Assembly (NCBI GenBank): GCA_024244705.1
Contig: JAAEOK010000085.1
Span: 1-64,000, forward strand
Direction: 5' to 3'
Origin: Alphaproteobacteria bacterium
Lineage (GTDB): Bacteria; Pseudomonadota; Alphaproteobacteria; JAAEOK01
Length of the DNA: 64,000 nt
Part shown: piece by piece, positions 17,336 through 26,724 of the stretch
Numbering within the stretch: the stretch's first letter is position 1
Layout of the letters: each line of letters opens with the position of its first letter
Notes under the pieces: model-generated
Databases searched by the model: none
What the model was told of the DNA's origin: nothing
The model's input: the letters and a program-made list of their open reading frames with translations, nothing else
Translations under genes and position numbers: made by a program

Positions 17336-18724
17336 TCAAGCTCCCAGATTAATCCCGAGGCGAGTCGCCAGCCTTTCTTCCGCGGCGATGCGACCGCTTT
17401 CGGCGAGCGCGCCGTCCGGGTTCGCGAACCGCGACCATGCGCGGTGGAGACGCGCTTTTTGCAAGATCTCCAGCAAATCCGCGGCGAGTAGCTTGGGGTC
17501 GGTGGCACCATCGCCTTCCGGCGACCGAATCTTACGCTCGCTGGCATGGCCGCGGCGCAGCAGCGCATTGACCAGGGCTGCTTGACGGACCGCCAGCAAT
17601 GCCACGGTCGCGTCATCCACTCTCAGTTCGGTGTGCCCGCGGATGGCGCCGAGAACCGCCTGGCCCTTGTCGTAGACGGCGCCGACGATGGCCCCGACCA
17701 CGGCCCCCGTCGCCGCGGCAGCACCCAGGGTAAGACCCCCGGTCATGGCATCGACGGCAAGGCCGGCAAGCGCGCCGGTGGCTGCGCTGCTGCCCGTGGT
17801 GACGCCGAATTCCATCAATGCCTCGGGGCTGAACAAGTCGGTGCCCCACCGACCGTTCGCGATCGGCAGGGCGCTCGCCGCGTAATCGTCGTGACGAAAG
17901 CGAAACAGCTCAAGCAAGTCGTCGACACAGCGTTGTTCACCGTCGCGCACTATTCGCCTTAGTGCCTCGAGCGCGGAATCGGAACCTTGATCTTGACCCG
18001 CCACGGTGACCGAGTAGGCCGCGGTATCGATCAGCAGACCGGCGACTATCCTCGCGGCCGCATGTCGAAGCTGATCTCGCCGCCGTTCCGCGTCGGCGAT
18101 CAATGCGTCGAGGCTGGGTGCGAAGCGGTCCATCAGGCTCCGCATCTTCTCGAACAACTGCCGCTCGCCGGCTTCGTCGAAGACAACCGTGTCAAAAGCG
18201 ACGATCGCATGCATGTTGGCGCGGGCCAACTGCTCGCGCCACAGGTCGGACCGCGCCTCGGGGTCGGCGACGAAGTTCAGCACCGGAAGTATCGGCCGGG
18301 CACAGCTCCCGAGTATTTCGAGCTCGTCGCGATGCTTGCCGAGAACGCGCTCGCGCGCGTCGATCACGTAAAGCGCGATGTCGCACTGCGCGACTTGGCC
18401 GAGCGCCTTCGCTTCCTGGTTGAAGCCGGCGGGATCCCCGTCGAGAAATGCATGAACGGCATCGGTGGCATCGCCGCCGCGTGTTTTCGACAGCGTATTT
18501 AGGTGAGCGAGGAGGCCGCTGGAATCCTCCAGCCCCGGGGTATCGAAGAATTCGATGACGGGGACGCCGTCGATGAGCAACGACGAGGCCTCGACGTGAC
18601 GTGTCGTCGCTGGGCGGCTGGAGACAATGCCGAAATCGACGTCCCGGGTCAGCGTCCGCATCAGTGACGTCTTGCCGGCATTGGTGTGGCCCACCACCGC
18701 CGCCTTGAGCACCGGCGCGGTCAA
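17336..18724 (-). CDS. GTPase with DUF3482 domain
   Basis: A 462-residue protein with a P-loop GHTNAGKTS (residues 12-20), a G3 motif DTPGLED and a G4-like NFVAD position, typical of Era/HflX-related GTPases. The C-terminal half (from about residue 280) is the DUF3482 region with a Gly/Ala-rich hydrophobic stretch (GALAGLAVDAMTGGLTLGAAA) that may insert in membranes. It overlaps the upstream DUF2868 gene by four bases (ATGA), a pairing seen across many proteobacteria, so the two products probably act together. The cellular role is unknown. Confidence 0.85.
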   Translation of the reverse strand: MTAPVLKAAVVGHTNAGKTSLMRTLTRDVDFGIVSSRPATTRHVEASSLLIDGVPVIEFFDTPGLEDSSGLLAHLNTLSKTRGGDATDAVHAFLDGDPAGFNQEAKALGQVAQCDIALYVIDARERVLGKHRDELEILGSCARPILPVLNFVADPEARSDLWREQLARANMHAIVAFDTVVFDEAGERQLFEKMRSLMDRFAPSLDALIADAERRRDQLRHAAARIVAGLLIDTAAYSVTVAGQDQGSDSALEALRRIVRDGEQRCVDDLLELFRFRHDDYAASALPIANGRWGTDLFSPEALMEFGVTTGSSAATGALAGLAVDAMTGGLTLGAAAATGAVVGAIVGAVYDKGQAVLGAIRGHTELRVDDATVALLAVRQAALVNALLRRGHASERKIRSPEGDGATDPKLLAADLLEILQKARLHRAWSRFANPDGALAESGRIAAEERLATRLGINLGA

Positions 18725-20232
18725 GGCGTGTCGGTCCCGAGGAGACGCGCGAGCCGGGCCCGATCATCTTTGCTCGGCGCCGAAAGCTCATATTCGATCA
18801 CCCAAGCGCCCGGAATACCGGTTCGTTGGGCAAGCCGGCGCCAATCCTCGAGCCTTTCATCGGCATCCGATGACCCATATCGGCTGCGCAAACGACCGCC
18901 GTCCGACAACAATATCGCAAGCGGCCCGGTTACCGCTCTCCCGACGTTGGCCAAGAACGCGGCGACACCCCGATCCGGTGTCGTCAGCGACGACGCGGCA
19001 ACGAGCACCAGGCCCGGCGCCAGTTCCGTCACTGCCGAAAGTGCCTTTTCCGCGTCTTCCCGGTTGTCGACATTGCCGAGATCATGCCATGCGTCGCCGG
19101 GGACTGCCCGCGCCTCATCCGTGCCGGACCGTTCGAGCTCGAGCCCGACGACGGCGATCGCACCGCTGAATTCGATCGTCTGTATTTCGGCTGGCGAGAC
19201 GGCCGTGTGGTCGAAGAGCGCTTGGTCTTGATCGACGATGCCGCCGTGCCGCACCGACGGCATCAGCCGCTCCTCAAGGCGGGCGTATTCAGGGTGGCGG
19301 AGATCGAGACGGAATCGGGTTGCCGCGCGAACGCGGGCGAAAAGGCACACCAGCAGCAGAAGCACGCGTGGCGCCAGTCCGTAGACAACCAATGCGCCCA
19401 CCAGAAGGCCTGCCCATGCGCCGGAGGCATTCGTTGCCGGGCTTTCGGCTCCGGTCCAACGGCTGTCGTGGATCTGTTCCGCGGTCGGCGTCACGAACCC
19501 GGCCGCGCGCGGCAGGACCGCCAATGCCTCGGTCACCGGGATGTAGGTGGCTTCGGAAAGGATGGTGGTCTGCCACGCGAAGGTGACCTGCTTGGCGCTC
19601 AAGATCAGCAGCGTCATGGCCAAGGCGCCAGCGACAAACGACAGCCACAAAGCGTGGGTGACGATGCCCAATGTCCATCGTGCTATCGCCCCTTGGCTCA
19701 TGATCGCAGCGACCGCGCGAATCATGGCGACACTCGCGGCATCGCGGTGCAACCAACCGGCCATGCGCCGCCCGACAGCGCTGATCGCGCCGCCGAGCGA
19801 GAACGATGCCGTCGCTCGGGAGCTGAGGCTCGCCATGATCAGCCACAAGACCAGCGTCACGGTCTCGACGCCGAGTAGCGCCAGGACCGCCCAATGGAAA
19901 TTAACCGGCGCACCGGATTCGGCCGATAGAGCGGCGCGTGCGGTTGCCGCGCCGGCGGCGAGCGCGATCAGGGCGCCAATCACAGTCGCGATTTTGGTCG
20001 CTATCCGAATGCGGTTCAGCGTATCGACGAGCTGTGATGCCGGGCCCAGCCGGCGTGCGCGCAGGATAATCTTGTCTTCGAGATCTCCGGCAAGTGCCTT
20101 GGCCTCGGCTTCGGCCGCGGCGTCGTCGAAGGCGTGCCCCTGGCTTCCTTCGAGGACCCGCACGGCTTCGGCAATGATCCGCCCTTCGAATCTCTCCCGG
20201 TCCGCGCTGCTGTTTTCACCGGGTGGGGTCAC
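18721..20232 (-). CDS. DUF2868 membrane protein
   Basis: A 503-residue protein with several hydrophobic helices: around 80-100, 112-135, 185-215 and 270-300, flanking a soluble C-terminal region. It matches the DUF2868 partner that precedes a DUF3482 GTPase. The first 60 residues are charged and cytoplasmic. Its stop overlaps the GTPase start, and its start lies inside the end of the upstream membrane-protein gene, so all three form one transcription unit. No catalytic motif is evident. Confidence 0.8.
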   Translation of the reverse strand: MTPPGENSSADRERFEGRIIAEAVRVLEGSQGHAFDDAAAEAEAKALAGDLEDKIILRARRLGPASQLVDTLNRIRIATKIATVIGALIALAAGAATARAALSAESGAPVNFHWAVLALLGVETVTLVLWLIMASLSSRATASFSLGGAISAVGRRMAGWLHRDAASVAMIRAVAAIMSQGAIARWTLGIVTHALWLSFVAGALAMTLLILSAKQVTFAWQTTILSEATYIPVTEALAVLPRAAGFVTPTAEQIHDSRWTGAESPATNASGAWAGLLVGALVVYGLAPRVLLLLVCLFARVRAATRFRLDLRHPEYARLEERLMPSVRHGGIVDQDQALFDHTAVSPAEIQTIEFSGAIAVVGLELERSGTDEARAVPGDAWHDLGNVDNREDAEKALSAVTELAPGLVLVAASSLTTPDRGVAAFLANVGRAVTGPLAILLSDGGRLRSRYGSSDADERLEDWRRLAQRTGIPGAWVIEYELSAPSKDDRARLARLLGTDTP

Positions 20233-21832
20233 GAATCCATAAGTCCATCATGGTTTTCTTGCGTTGTCGGGCGCGGCCGAAGTTCGCCAGGTAATAGGCA
20301 ATTTGGCTGTCGCCCAGCGACCACAGGCGATGACGGTTTTCGGGCCGGTCGATATCGAGGCGAACCGCCTTGAGCTCGGAACCGTGCACCAGCCGCAGCC
20401 GTGCGATTTCTTCGCTATCGACAACCGGCGTCGGCTCGGTGTCCCCGGGCAGGAACACCGCCACCCGGTCGTTCCAGCCAACGATATCGTATGCGAAGGC
20501 GCCGATATACTGGACGCTGACCGACCACAGGAGAGTCGCGGCAAAGGCCATCCGGATCCAGATGCGGCTGGTCAGGATGGTATCGATGGCCGGCAGCAGG
20601 AGCACGGCGAGGAGCGGCATGGTATCGACTATGGGGCGATAGCCGAAGCTCCACCCGCCCCACCAATCGAACCATTTGAAGGCGATGATCCACATCAGCA
20701 TGAGCGCCGCCAGAACCGGCTTTAGCCAGCCCATCGATGGTGCGTGCCACATGCGGACGACGCCCCAGGCCGCGAACCCCATGACCGGTGAAAAGATCAG
20801 CAGGCCGCGCGAGGGACTGAACAACAGGCCGGCCGCGCCGAGCCAGAGCGGGGTCTGCCAGACGTCGGCCGACCCGGTCTTGGACGCCGCGATGCCGGCG
20901 CCCTGAACGAGCTGGCCGAAATCCAACGGCGACCCGAAATAATGGTAGTTGTAGGCGAATAGAAGAATTGCGATCGGCAGGCCGCCGACGATGAAGCGCC
21001 ACAGCGCGGCGCGATCGATCATAAGAAGATAGAGGCCGACAGTCACCGCCAACGGTGCGCTGGTCGGCCGACATAGCACGGCGGCGGCGAGCGCGAGGCC
21101 GCAATAGTAGCCGAAGTTTCGCCGTGCGCCGATGCGGCTTAGAAAATAGATCCCAAGCATGACGAACAGCTCGGTCGGTCCATGCTGCCACAGCGCCTGG
21201 CTGCTGATACTCCAGACACAGGTCCCGAAGGCATAGGCGCCGGTGACGATCAGCGCGCCCTTTCGGCTGACATGGCGCTGCGCGATGAAGAAAAGGATCA
21301 ACGCCGACCCGGCCACCGCCAGGGCGGCGACGACTTTCGACAGGTACCACAGCAACGCCATGTTTTGTCCGGCCAGCCCACCGTTGAGGACATAGCCGGC
21401 GGTGACCAGGGGCAGCGCGAACAATCCGACACCCGGCCCGAACGTGCTGACATAGACGCCTTCGTGGCGGGTCGGCGTTATAAAATAGCTCGGCGCGACA
21501 GGCCACAAATCGCCGCGGTCGCGCATCTCGCGTGCGGTGCCGCCGCGAAACTTGTGGGCAAAATTCGCAATCCGCACATTGCGTTCGTTGCCGGCCGGGC
21601 CGCGCGCTCTCCAGACGAACATGAACGGTGCTTCGTCGGCGGTGAACGACAAGTTGCCTTCGCTGAGGATGCTCACCGGGAGGAAGGTGTTGGACTTGGC
21701 GTCGTTGCCGATAAGGACATCGTAATTCACGATGTAGACGAGGAAAACGGCTAGGAACACGCAGACCGGATAGGCCGCGCTCTGGACGAGGCCATGGCTC
21801 CGAAGGGTCGGGTGACGTCTTTCCGCGTTCAT
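20216..21832 (-). CDS. Polytopic membrane protein, glycosyltransferase-39-like
   Basis: About 538 residues with ten or more predicted membrane helices, beginning with VFLAVFLVYIVNYDVL. An acidic pair in IGNDAKSN follows the first helix, as in GT-C glycosyltransferases, and a long periplasmic C-terminal segment follows the last helix. I consider a polyprenyl-phosphate-sugar-dependent transferase most likely, but the substrate is unknown and no glycan cluster surrounds it. The first in-frame start is a TTG at 21874; the ATG at 21832 is preferred. The end overlaps the DUF2868 gene by 17 bases. Confidence 0.62.
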   Translation of the reverse strand: MNAERRHPTLRSHGLVQSAAYPVCVFLAVFLVYIVNYDVLIGNDAKSNTFLPVSILSEGNLSFTADEAPFMFVWRARGPAGNERNVRIANFAHKFRGGTAREMRDRGDLWPVAPSYFITPTRHEGVYVSTFGPGVGLFALPLVTAGYVLNGGLAGQNMALLWYLSKVVAALAVAGSALILFFIAQRHVSRKGALIVTGAYAFGTCVWSISSQALWQHGPTELFVMLGIYFLSRIGARRNFGYYCGLALAAAVLCRPTSAPLAVTVGLYLLMIDRAALWRFIVGGLPIAILLFAYNYHYFGSPLDFGQLVQGAGIAASKTGSADVWQTPLWLGAAGLLFSPSRGLLIFSPVMGFAAWGVVRMWHAPSMGWLKPVLAALMLMWIIAFKWFDWWGGWSFGYRPIVDTMPLLAVLLLPAIDTILTSRIWIRMAFAATLLWSVSVQYIGAFAYDIVGWNDRVAVFLPGDTEPTPVVDSEEIARLRLVHGSELKAVRLDIDRPENRHRLWSLGDSQIAYYLANFGRARQRKKTMMDLWIRDPTR

Positions 21833-22127
21833 CCTGAATCCGTGGTGTGGCGGCAAATTGGGTGTGGTGAGCAAATCAATTGATGCACCGGCGGCGCCAC
21901 CGTAGCCAATGGAGCGGCGAGGGACAACGGCTCGATAGCGGATAGCCTGAGCCGTTCCCCAACAGCGGTCGCCGGCTCGCTTTCGACCTGGTATGGGCGG
22001 TCCCGATCGACCGGGCCGTGCGCGAGATTTTCAAAAACGATCGCCGAAATTCGGACGCCGGCCGGGGCGGTTCGGACCGTGATGGTTGGGGTGCGCCGCC
22101 GGCCGCTGCTCTTGCTCTTTCAGTCGC
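21833..22127. other. Intergenic gap of 295 bases, nothing recognised
   Basis: This stretch lies upstream of the polytopic membrane protein and downstream of the VOC gene stop. Short open frames exist but are GC-rich shadows without ribosome sites. No hairpin with a T run or clear promoter was noticed. Confidence 0.4.
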
Positions 22128-22529
22128 CTACTTGGCTGGTTGGTTCAGTTCGACGACATTGCCGTCCGGGTCGCGCACGAAGATGGCGCGCGCTCCGCCG
22201 GGGAAGGTGACCGGCCCCTCGGTGATCGTCACGCCGGCTGTCTCGAGCGCTGCCATGGCATTTTCCACGTCGCGGACGGATAGGGCAACGTGCGTGTAGC
22301 CGGGATATTTGATGTCGCGGTCCATGAGAATATTGTCGTTCGAACCGGCGGCCGCGTTGAGAATCAGGTTTATCTCGACTCCGGCGGGATGCCTTAGAAT
22401 GGCCACCGGCTCGGGCCCGACCGGCCCGACGACGAACTCGAACCCCAACAGTGCGTAAAACTCCCGCGATCGATCGAGGTCTCCTACGCGGATACCAATA
22501 TGGGCAACGCCAGTCAGTTCGGCTGTCAT
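22128..22529 (-). CDS. VOC-family (glyoxalase-like) protein
   Basis: A 133-residue protein of two beta-alpha-beta-beta-beta units. Candidate metal ligands are His in VAHIGIRV, Glu in GVEINLI, His in YTHVALSV and Glu in DGNVVELNQ, consistent with a glyoxalase I or dioxygenase-like metal site. The ATG start at 22529 is chosen because the longer frame would begin with TTG. It lies downstream of the FAD oxidoreductase on the same strand, with about 125 bases between them, and may belong to the same catabolic locus. Confidence 0.8.
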   Translation of the reverse strand: MTAELTGVAHIGIRVGDLDRSREFYALLGFEFVVGPVGPEPVAILRHPAGVEINLILNAAAGSNDNILMDRDIKYPGYTHVALSVRDVENAMAALETAGVTITEGPVTFPGGARAIFVRDPDGNVVELNQPAK

Positions 22530-22653
22530 CGGCAAAGCTCGCTCATAAGTCACGGCGACATGGGTCAAGCGAGATATGTATCAGATGATGGGCATTGCGT
22601 GCCATGGTCGCAACTCGTCGTTCCGGGGTCCGTGCGAAGCAATGTCCCATCGG

Positions 22654-23973
22654 CTAGGCTTCGGCACGGTTGCGCCAGATTTCCCAGGCGAAACGGGCGC
22701 GGACACCCAAATCGAGAAACGGCCGCGGCGGCAGTTTGGTGGGCGCGCCCAAACTCTCCATATCGGCGATTAGGGGATTGTCGCGCCCGGTCGCCATGTC
22801 GGCGGCCAGAGTCCCGCCTATGGTTCCCTTGGTGACGCCAACCGCATTCTGGCACACCGCGGTATAGATGTTCGGCGCCACGCGCCCAAAGCCCGGCGCG
22901 TGATTGCGCGACAGGCACAGGAATCCGGTCCAGGTATGTTCGATCGTGACCTTGGGCAGCATCGGGAAGCGTTCAGCAAATAGGCGCTGGTGGGTGCGGG
23001 AAGCGTCCGTGCGCTGGGCATCGGAGACGCGGAAATTGGGTTGAAAGTGGACATTCTGGCGAATCAGGATGCGCCGGTCCGCGGTCAGCCGCATGGTAAT
23101 CCCGGCGAACGCATTGGCCGGTGTCAGCCCCCAATTGTCGACGCCGCCGAGCGCTTGGCGCTCGTCATCGTCGAGGGGTCGGGTGAGGCTGGCATGGGAT
23201 GCGAAGACCAGCAGGCGTCCTTTGAAAAAGCCAAAATGCTGGGCGAAACCGTTGGTCGTCACGATCATCTTGGGCGCCGTTACGGCGCCGTTCGGGACCG
23301 ACAGGCGGACCGTATTTCGGTAATCGGCCTCGGTCACGGGACAATGCTCGTAAAGGGTGACGTTCGCGGGCAACGAGTCTGCCAGGCCCCGGGTCAGCGC
23401 GGCCGGGTTCATCAGAATGGTGCCCGGCGTATAAACGGCGGTTTGGAAATGCGGCGTGCCAACCGCGCCCACCAGCGCTTTCCTATCGACCCAGCGATAA
23501 GGCTCGCCCAGAGCCTCCAGCTCCTTGACGAACGGGTGAAGTACCTCACTTGCGCCCCGTTCGGTGACCGCCGCGTGAAATTTCCCGGTTTGTGTCCATT
23601 GGCAGTCGATGGCGTGCGCTTCCACCAGCGCCCCCAGTTGACTTACCGCGGCGCGCGCCAAGCGGATGAATCGCTCCGAGGCCTCGAGCTCGGCCAACGA
23701 ACTGCCGACATTGTGGGGGACGTCGATGGCGAATCCGGAATTGCGCCCCGAGGCACCTTCGCCAACTTCCTGGGCTTCGATAAGAACGATCTTGTCTTGC
23801 GGACGGTTCTCGGCCAAGCGGCGCGCAGCGGCGAGTCCCGCGAACCCGGCGCCAACGACGACGTAATCCGCGTGAATTTCACGCTCCAACGGCGGACGCG
23901 GAACGCGACGCGCCAGAATGCGACTCCACCCGTTGGTCGCGTCGTCCGCCGGCAGGACAGCGATCTTGGTCAT
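22654..23973 (-). CDS. FAD-dependent amine/amino-acid oxidoreductase (DAO family)
   Basis: A 439-residue flavoprotein with the dinucleotide motif DYVVVGAGFAGLAAARRLAE near residue 37 and the second FAD signature EGASGRNSGFAIDVPHN, typical of the DAO family that includes gamma-glutamylputrescine oxidase and sarcosine- or dimethylglycine-type oxidases. The C-terminal GFLCLSRNHAPGFGRVAPNIY and NAVGVTKGTIGGTLAADMATG complete the FAD site. The start at 23973 has AAGGAAG upstream. It is divergent from the TetR gene and shares its operator region, so it is probably repressed by that regulator. An N-methylated amine substrate is inferred from the MttB-family neighbour. Confidence 0.83.
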   Translation of the reverse strand: MTKIAVLPADDATNGWSRILARRVPRPPLEREIHADYVVVGAGFAGLAAARRLAENRPQDKIVLIEAQEVGEGASGRNSGFAIDVPHNVGSSLAELEASERFIRLARAAVSQLGALVEAHAIDCQWTQTGKFHAAVTERGASEVLHPFVKELEALGEPYRWVDRKALVGAVGTPHFQTAVYTPGTILMNPAALTRGLADSLPANVTLYEHCPVTEADYRNTVRLSVPNGAVTAPKMIVTTNGFAQHFGFFKGRLLVFASHASLTRPLDDDERQALGGVDNWGLTPANAFAGITMRLTADRRILIRQNVHFQPNFRVSDAQRTDASRTHQRLFAERFPMLPKVTIEHTWTGFLCLSRNHAPGFGRVAPNIYTAVCQNAVGVTKGTIGGTLAADMATGRDNPLIADMESLGAPTKLPPRPFLDLGVRARFAWEIWRNRAEA

Positions 23974-24095
23974 GGTTGAAATTCTTCCTTCAAATTGCCC
24001 CTGGCGGCATCCGCTCACCGCGGCAGTCGGACCGTTTGCACGGCGAACGGATTCCACAGTCGCCTGGAGCTCGCTTTATTGCCGCTTGAGCTTCT

Positions 24096-24133
24096 CCATA
24101 CAATACTGTATGGAGCCATACAAGGGTGTATGG
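24096..24133. promoter_or_regulatory. Two tandem 18-bp palindromes, probable TetR operator
   Basis: CCATACAATACTGTATGG (24096-24113) and CCATACAAGGGTGTATGG (24116-24133) share identical seven-base arms, CCATACA and TGTATGG. Their centres are 20 bases apart, two helical turns. They lie in the divergent interval between the FAD oxidoreductase and the tetR gene, 16 bases before the chosen tetR start, exactly where a TetR dimer pair would block transcription in both directions. Confidence 0.85.
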
Positions 24134-24149
24134 AGACATCGCCGAAAGG

Positions 24150-24869
24150 ATGGGTCGAATAGTGATAGACCGGCCGGGAACTACCGATAACCGTCTCGAC
24201 GACCAGGGCAGCGAACGCCCCCTTGGTCGCGGGGACTGGATCGACACGGCCCTGGCGATCCTGGTCAGCGACGGCATCGATGCGGTCAAGATCACGCGGC
24301 TCGCCGATACCATGGGCGTCACGCGCGGCAGCTTTTATTGGCATTTCGAGAACCGCGCCGACCTGCTCGACGCGCTGATTGGACGCTGGGAAGCGAAGAA
24401 CACGTCGGCCGTGGTGGCCGCGGTCGAGACCGCGGCGGATCTGACCGAAGGCATTCTCGCCCTGTTCGACGCCTGGATGGATGTCGGACGGTTCGACCCG
24501 GGCCTCGATTCGGCGATGCGCGATTGGGCGCGACGTTCGTCACGGGTCAGGGCGACCGTCGACGATGCCGACAAGCGTCGCGTGGACGTCATCGCAGCGT
24601 TGTTCGAGCGCGCCGATTACGACCCGGCCGAGTCGATAATCCGCGCCCGTGTCATCTATTTCTCCCAGGTCGGGTACTACGCCCTCGGGATCGAAGAGAC
24701 CCTGGGCCAACGTGTCGCCCACATCGAAACCTTTTACCTGACATTCACCGGGCGCCAAATGGACCGGGACCTAGCCCAGGCTTATCGCCGCCGGCACGGC
24801 ATTGGCCCGGGACGGGAGCAGCGCGGATCGCAAACGAGAAAGACGGCGCCGCGGCGGAGGAGAGGATAG
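24150..24869 (+). CDS. TetR-family transcriptional regulator
   Basis: About 239 residues. The N-terminal helix-turn-helix is clear: IDTALAILVSDGIDAVKITR then LADTMGVTRGSFYWHFENRA, as in the TetR family. The C-terminal domain (about 75-200) would bind a small effector. The tail is Arg-rich. The ATG at 24150 is preferred because the annotated alternative GTG at 24126 lies inside the operator; the ribosome site is poor, so leaderless translation is possible. Its stop is three bases before the MttB-family gene, hence an operon. Autorepression and control of the divergent oxidase are inferred from the operators. Confidence 0.87.
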   Translation: MGRIVIDRPGTTDNRLDDQGSERPLGRGDWIDTALAILVSDGIDAVKITRLADTMGVTRGSFYWHFENRADLLDALIGRWEAKNTSAVVAAVETAADLTEGILALFDAWMDVGRFDPGLDSAMRDWARRSSRVRATVDDADKRRVDVIAALFERADYDPAESIIRARVIYFSQVGYYALGIEETLGQRVAHIETFYLTFTGRQMDRDLAQAYRRRHGIGPGREQRGSQTRKTAPRRRRG

Positions 24870-24872
24870 CCC

Positions 24873-26438
24873 ATGGTCGCTGAACCCGCGCCGGCCCGTC
24901 GTGGCCGACGAAGGCGAAATCGCACGGAGGCCGGCGGGAAAATGTCCCGCAGCGCCGACCTCGTGAACCTGAATTATGTTCGCGTCAGAAATCCCTACCG
25001 GCCGATCGAGCAGTTCTCGGCCGATCAGATCGAAGCCATCCACGAGGCTTCATTGACGGTTCTCCGCGAGATCGGAATTCGGGTTCTTAGCGACGAAGCT
25101 TTGGCCATATTCAAGGGCGCCGGGGCCGCCGTGGATCCGTCGAGTCAGCGCGTGCGTTTCGATGATGAGATGGTTCTCGAAGCGGTGGCCAAGGCATCGC
25201 CGACGGTCAAGGTTCGTGCCCGCAACGCGCTGCGCGACATGGAGGTCGGCGGTGACAATGTCGTTTTCTGCACTGTCGGCGGGCCGCCCAACATTTCCGA
25301 TCTGGAAAATGGACGGCGGTCCGGCACGCTTGCCGACTTCACCGATTTGGCTCGGCTCGCCCAATGTTTCGACGTCATCCATTGCCACGGTGCGAGCGTC
25401 GAAGCGATGGATATCGAGACTCGTTTCCGCCACCTAGAGATCACCCGTGCTCTCCTCGTCGAAACCGAGAAGGTTCCATTCGTCTATTGCCGCGGTCGTG
25501 AGACGGTTGCCGACGTGATGGAGATGGTGCGGATCGCTCGTGGGATCCCAACCGACCGGTTCGATGCCGAACCGAGTTGCTACACCGTGGTCAACATGAA
25601 CTCGCCGCTGCAACTCGATATCCCGATGTCCAAGGGCATTATCGACTTCGCGCGGCGCGGGCAGTTGATGATCCTGACACCGTTTACCCTGGCCGGCGCA
25701 ATGGCGCCGGTGTCGATCGCCGGCGCCCTGGTACAGCAAAATGCCGAGGCGCTAGCAGGGCTCGCGCTCTCACAATTGGTACGCCCCGGCGCGCCCGTTG
25801 CCTATGGCGGCTTCACTTCGAACGTCAATATGAAAAGCGGTGCGCCGGCCTTCGGCACGCCCGAATACGTCAAGGCCGCCTTCGCCAGTGGCCAGCTGGC
25901 TCGGCGCTATAACCTGCCGTGGCGATCCTCGAACGCCAACGCTTCGAACGCACCCGATGCCCAGGCGGCCTATGAATCGCAGATGGCCCTATGGGGTGCC
26001 CTGATGGGCGGCTGCAACATCGTGATGCATGGTGCCGGGTGGCTTGAGGGCGGGCTTACCGCATCCTTCGAGAAATTCATCATCGACGTCGAAATGCTGC
26101 AAATGTTCGCCGAGATGTTCCGGCCCGAGCCCTGCGATGCCGGGGCACTCGCCCTCGATGCCATGCGCGAGGTCGGGCCGGGAGGCCACTATTTCGGCGC
26201 AGCGCACACGTTGGAACGCTACGAGAATGCGTTCTATTCGCCGTTGCTGTCCGATTGGCGCAACTTCGAGACTTGGAATGAGGCCGGCTCGGTCGACGCC
26301 ACCCATCGCGCCCACGCGATCTACAAGGACGCGCTCAAGAATTTCGAGCGGCCGCCGATGGATTCGGCAATTCGAGAAGAACTCGATGCCTTCGTCGAGC
26401 GCCGCCAAGCCGAGGGCGGTGCAAATCTGGACGATTGA
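24873..26438 (+). CDS. MttB-family (trimethylamine methyltransferase-like, non-pyrrolysine) protein
   Basis: A 521-residue member of the MttB superfamily, which transfers methyl groups from quaternary or tertiary amines to a corrinoid protein. Seen features include the N-terminal LTVLREIGIRVLSDEAL, the VFCTVGGPPNISDLENG segment and the barrel region GGFTSNVNMKSGAPAFGTPE. There is no in-frame amber codon, so it is a non-pyrrolysine homologue; these include glycine-betaine and related demethylases. The start has GGAGAGGATAG six bases upstream. No corrinoid protein or methyltransferase partner is adjacent. The oxidase across the operator fits an N-methylamine catabolic locus (inference). Confidence 0.85.
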   Translation: MVAEPAPARRGRRRRNRTEAGGKMSRSADLVNLNYVRVRNPYRPIEQFSADQIEAIHEASLTVLREIGIRVLSDEALAIFKGAGAAVDPSSQRVRFDDEMVLEAVAKASPTVKVRARNALRDMEVGGDNVVFCTVGGPPNISDLENGRRSGTLADFTDLARLAQCFDVIHCHGASVEAMDIETRFRHLEITRALLVETEKVPFVYCRGRETVADVMEMVRIARGIPTDRFDAEPSCYTVVNMNSPLQLDIPMSKGIIDFARRGQLMILTPFTLAGAMAPVSIAGALVQQNAEALAGLALSQLVRPGAPVAYGGFTSNVNMKSGAPAFGTPEYVKAAFASGQLARRYNLPWRSSNANASNAPDAQAAYESQMALWGALMGGCNIVMHGAGWLEGGLTASFEKFIIDVEMLQMFAEMFRPEPCDAGALALDAMREVGPGGHYFGAAHTLERYENAFYSPLLSDWRNFETWNEAGSVDATHRAHAIYKDALKNFERPPMDSAIREELDAFVERRQAEGGANLDD

Positions 26439-26466
26439 CGAACTTGCGGCCTAGTTCCAATCGTTT

Positions 26467-26724
26467 CTAGTAGGGCTCGCAATCGCCGACGACCACGCGG
26501 CACATTTCCGCATTGCTGTCGTGCCTCCTGCAGCTCTCGAGCGCATTGTTGACGGCGACGGTGCGGTTGGTGTCGTGCCAAGAGTACAGTCGATTGGCGC
26601 CCAAATTGTTCTCGGCGAAGGCGGTGCACTGCCAAGCCGACGCCGTCTCGGTCATCGGGTTCTGCGAGCAACCCAGAAGAATCGCCCCAAGGGCGGCCAG
26701 TGCCAAGGCTCGGTAATGGTTCAT
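26467..26724 (-). CDS. Small lipoprotein, DUF4189-like
   Basis: An 85-residue precursor with a signal peptide and lipobox AILLGCSQ, so the Cys near residue 18 would be lipidated. The mature part has four Cys residues and a repeat-like AVNNALESCRRH, similar to DUF4189 domains, which are small secreted Cys-paired proteins of unknown role. The start at 26724 is preferred because GGAG precedes it by about nine bases. It converges with the MttB-family gene. Confidence 0.7.
   Translation of the reverse strand: MNHYRALALAALGAILLGCSQNPMTETASAWQCTAFAENNLGANRLYSWHDTNRTVAVNNALESCRRHDSNAEMCRVVVGDCEPY

Noticed and set aside
24126-24149. GTG start of the TetR gene at 24126
   Set aside because: It lies within the second operator palindrome; the ATG at 24150 gives a complete TetR domain.
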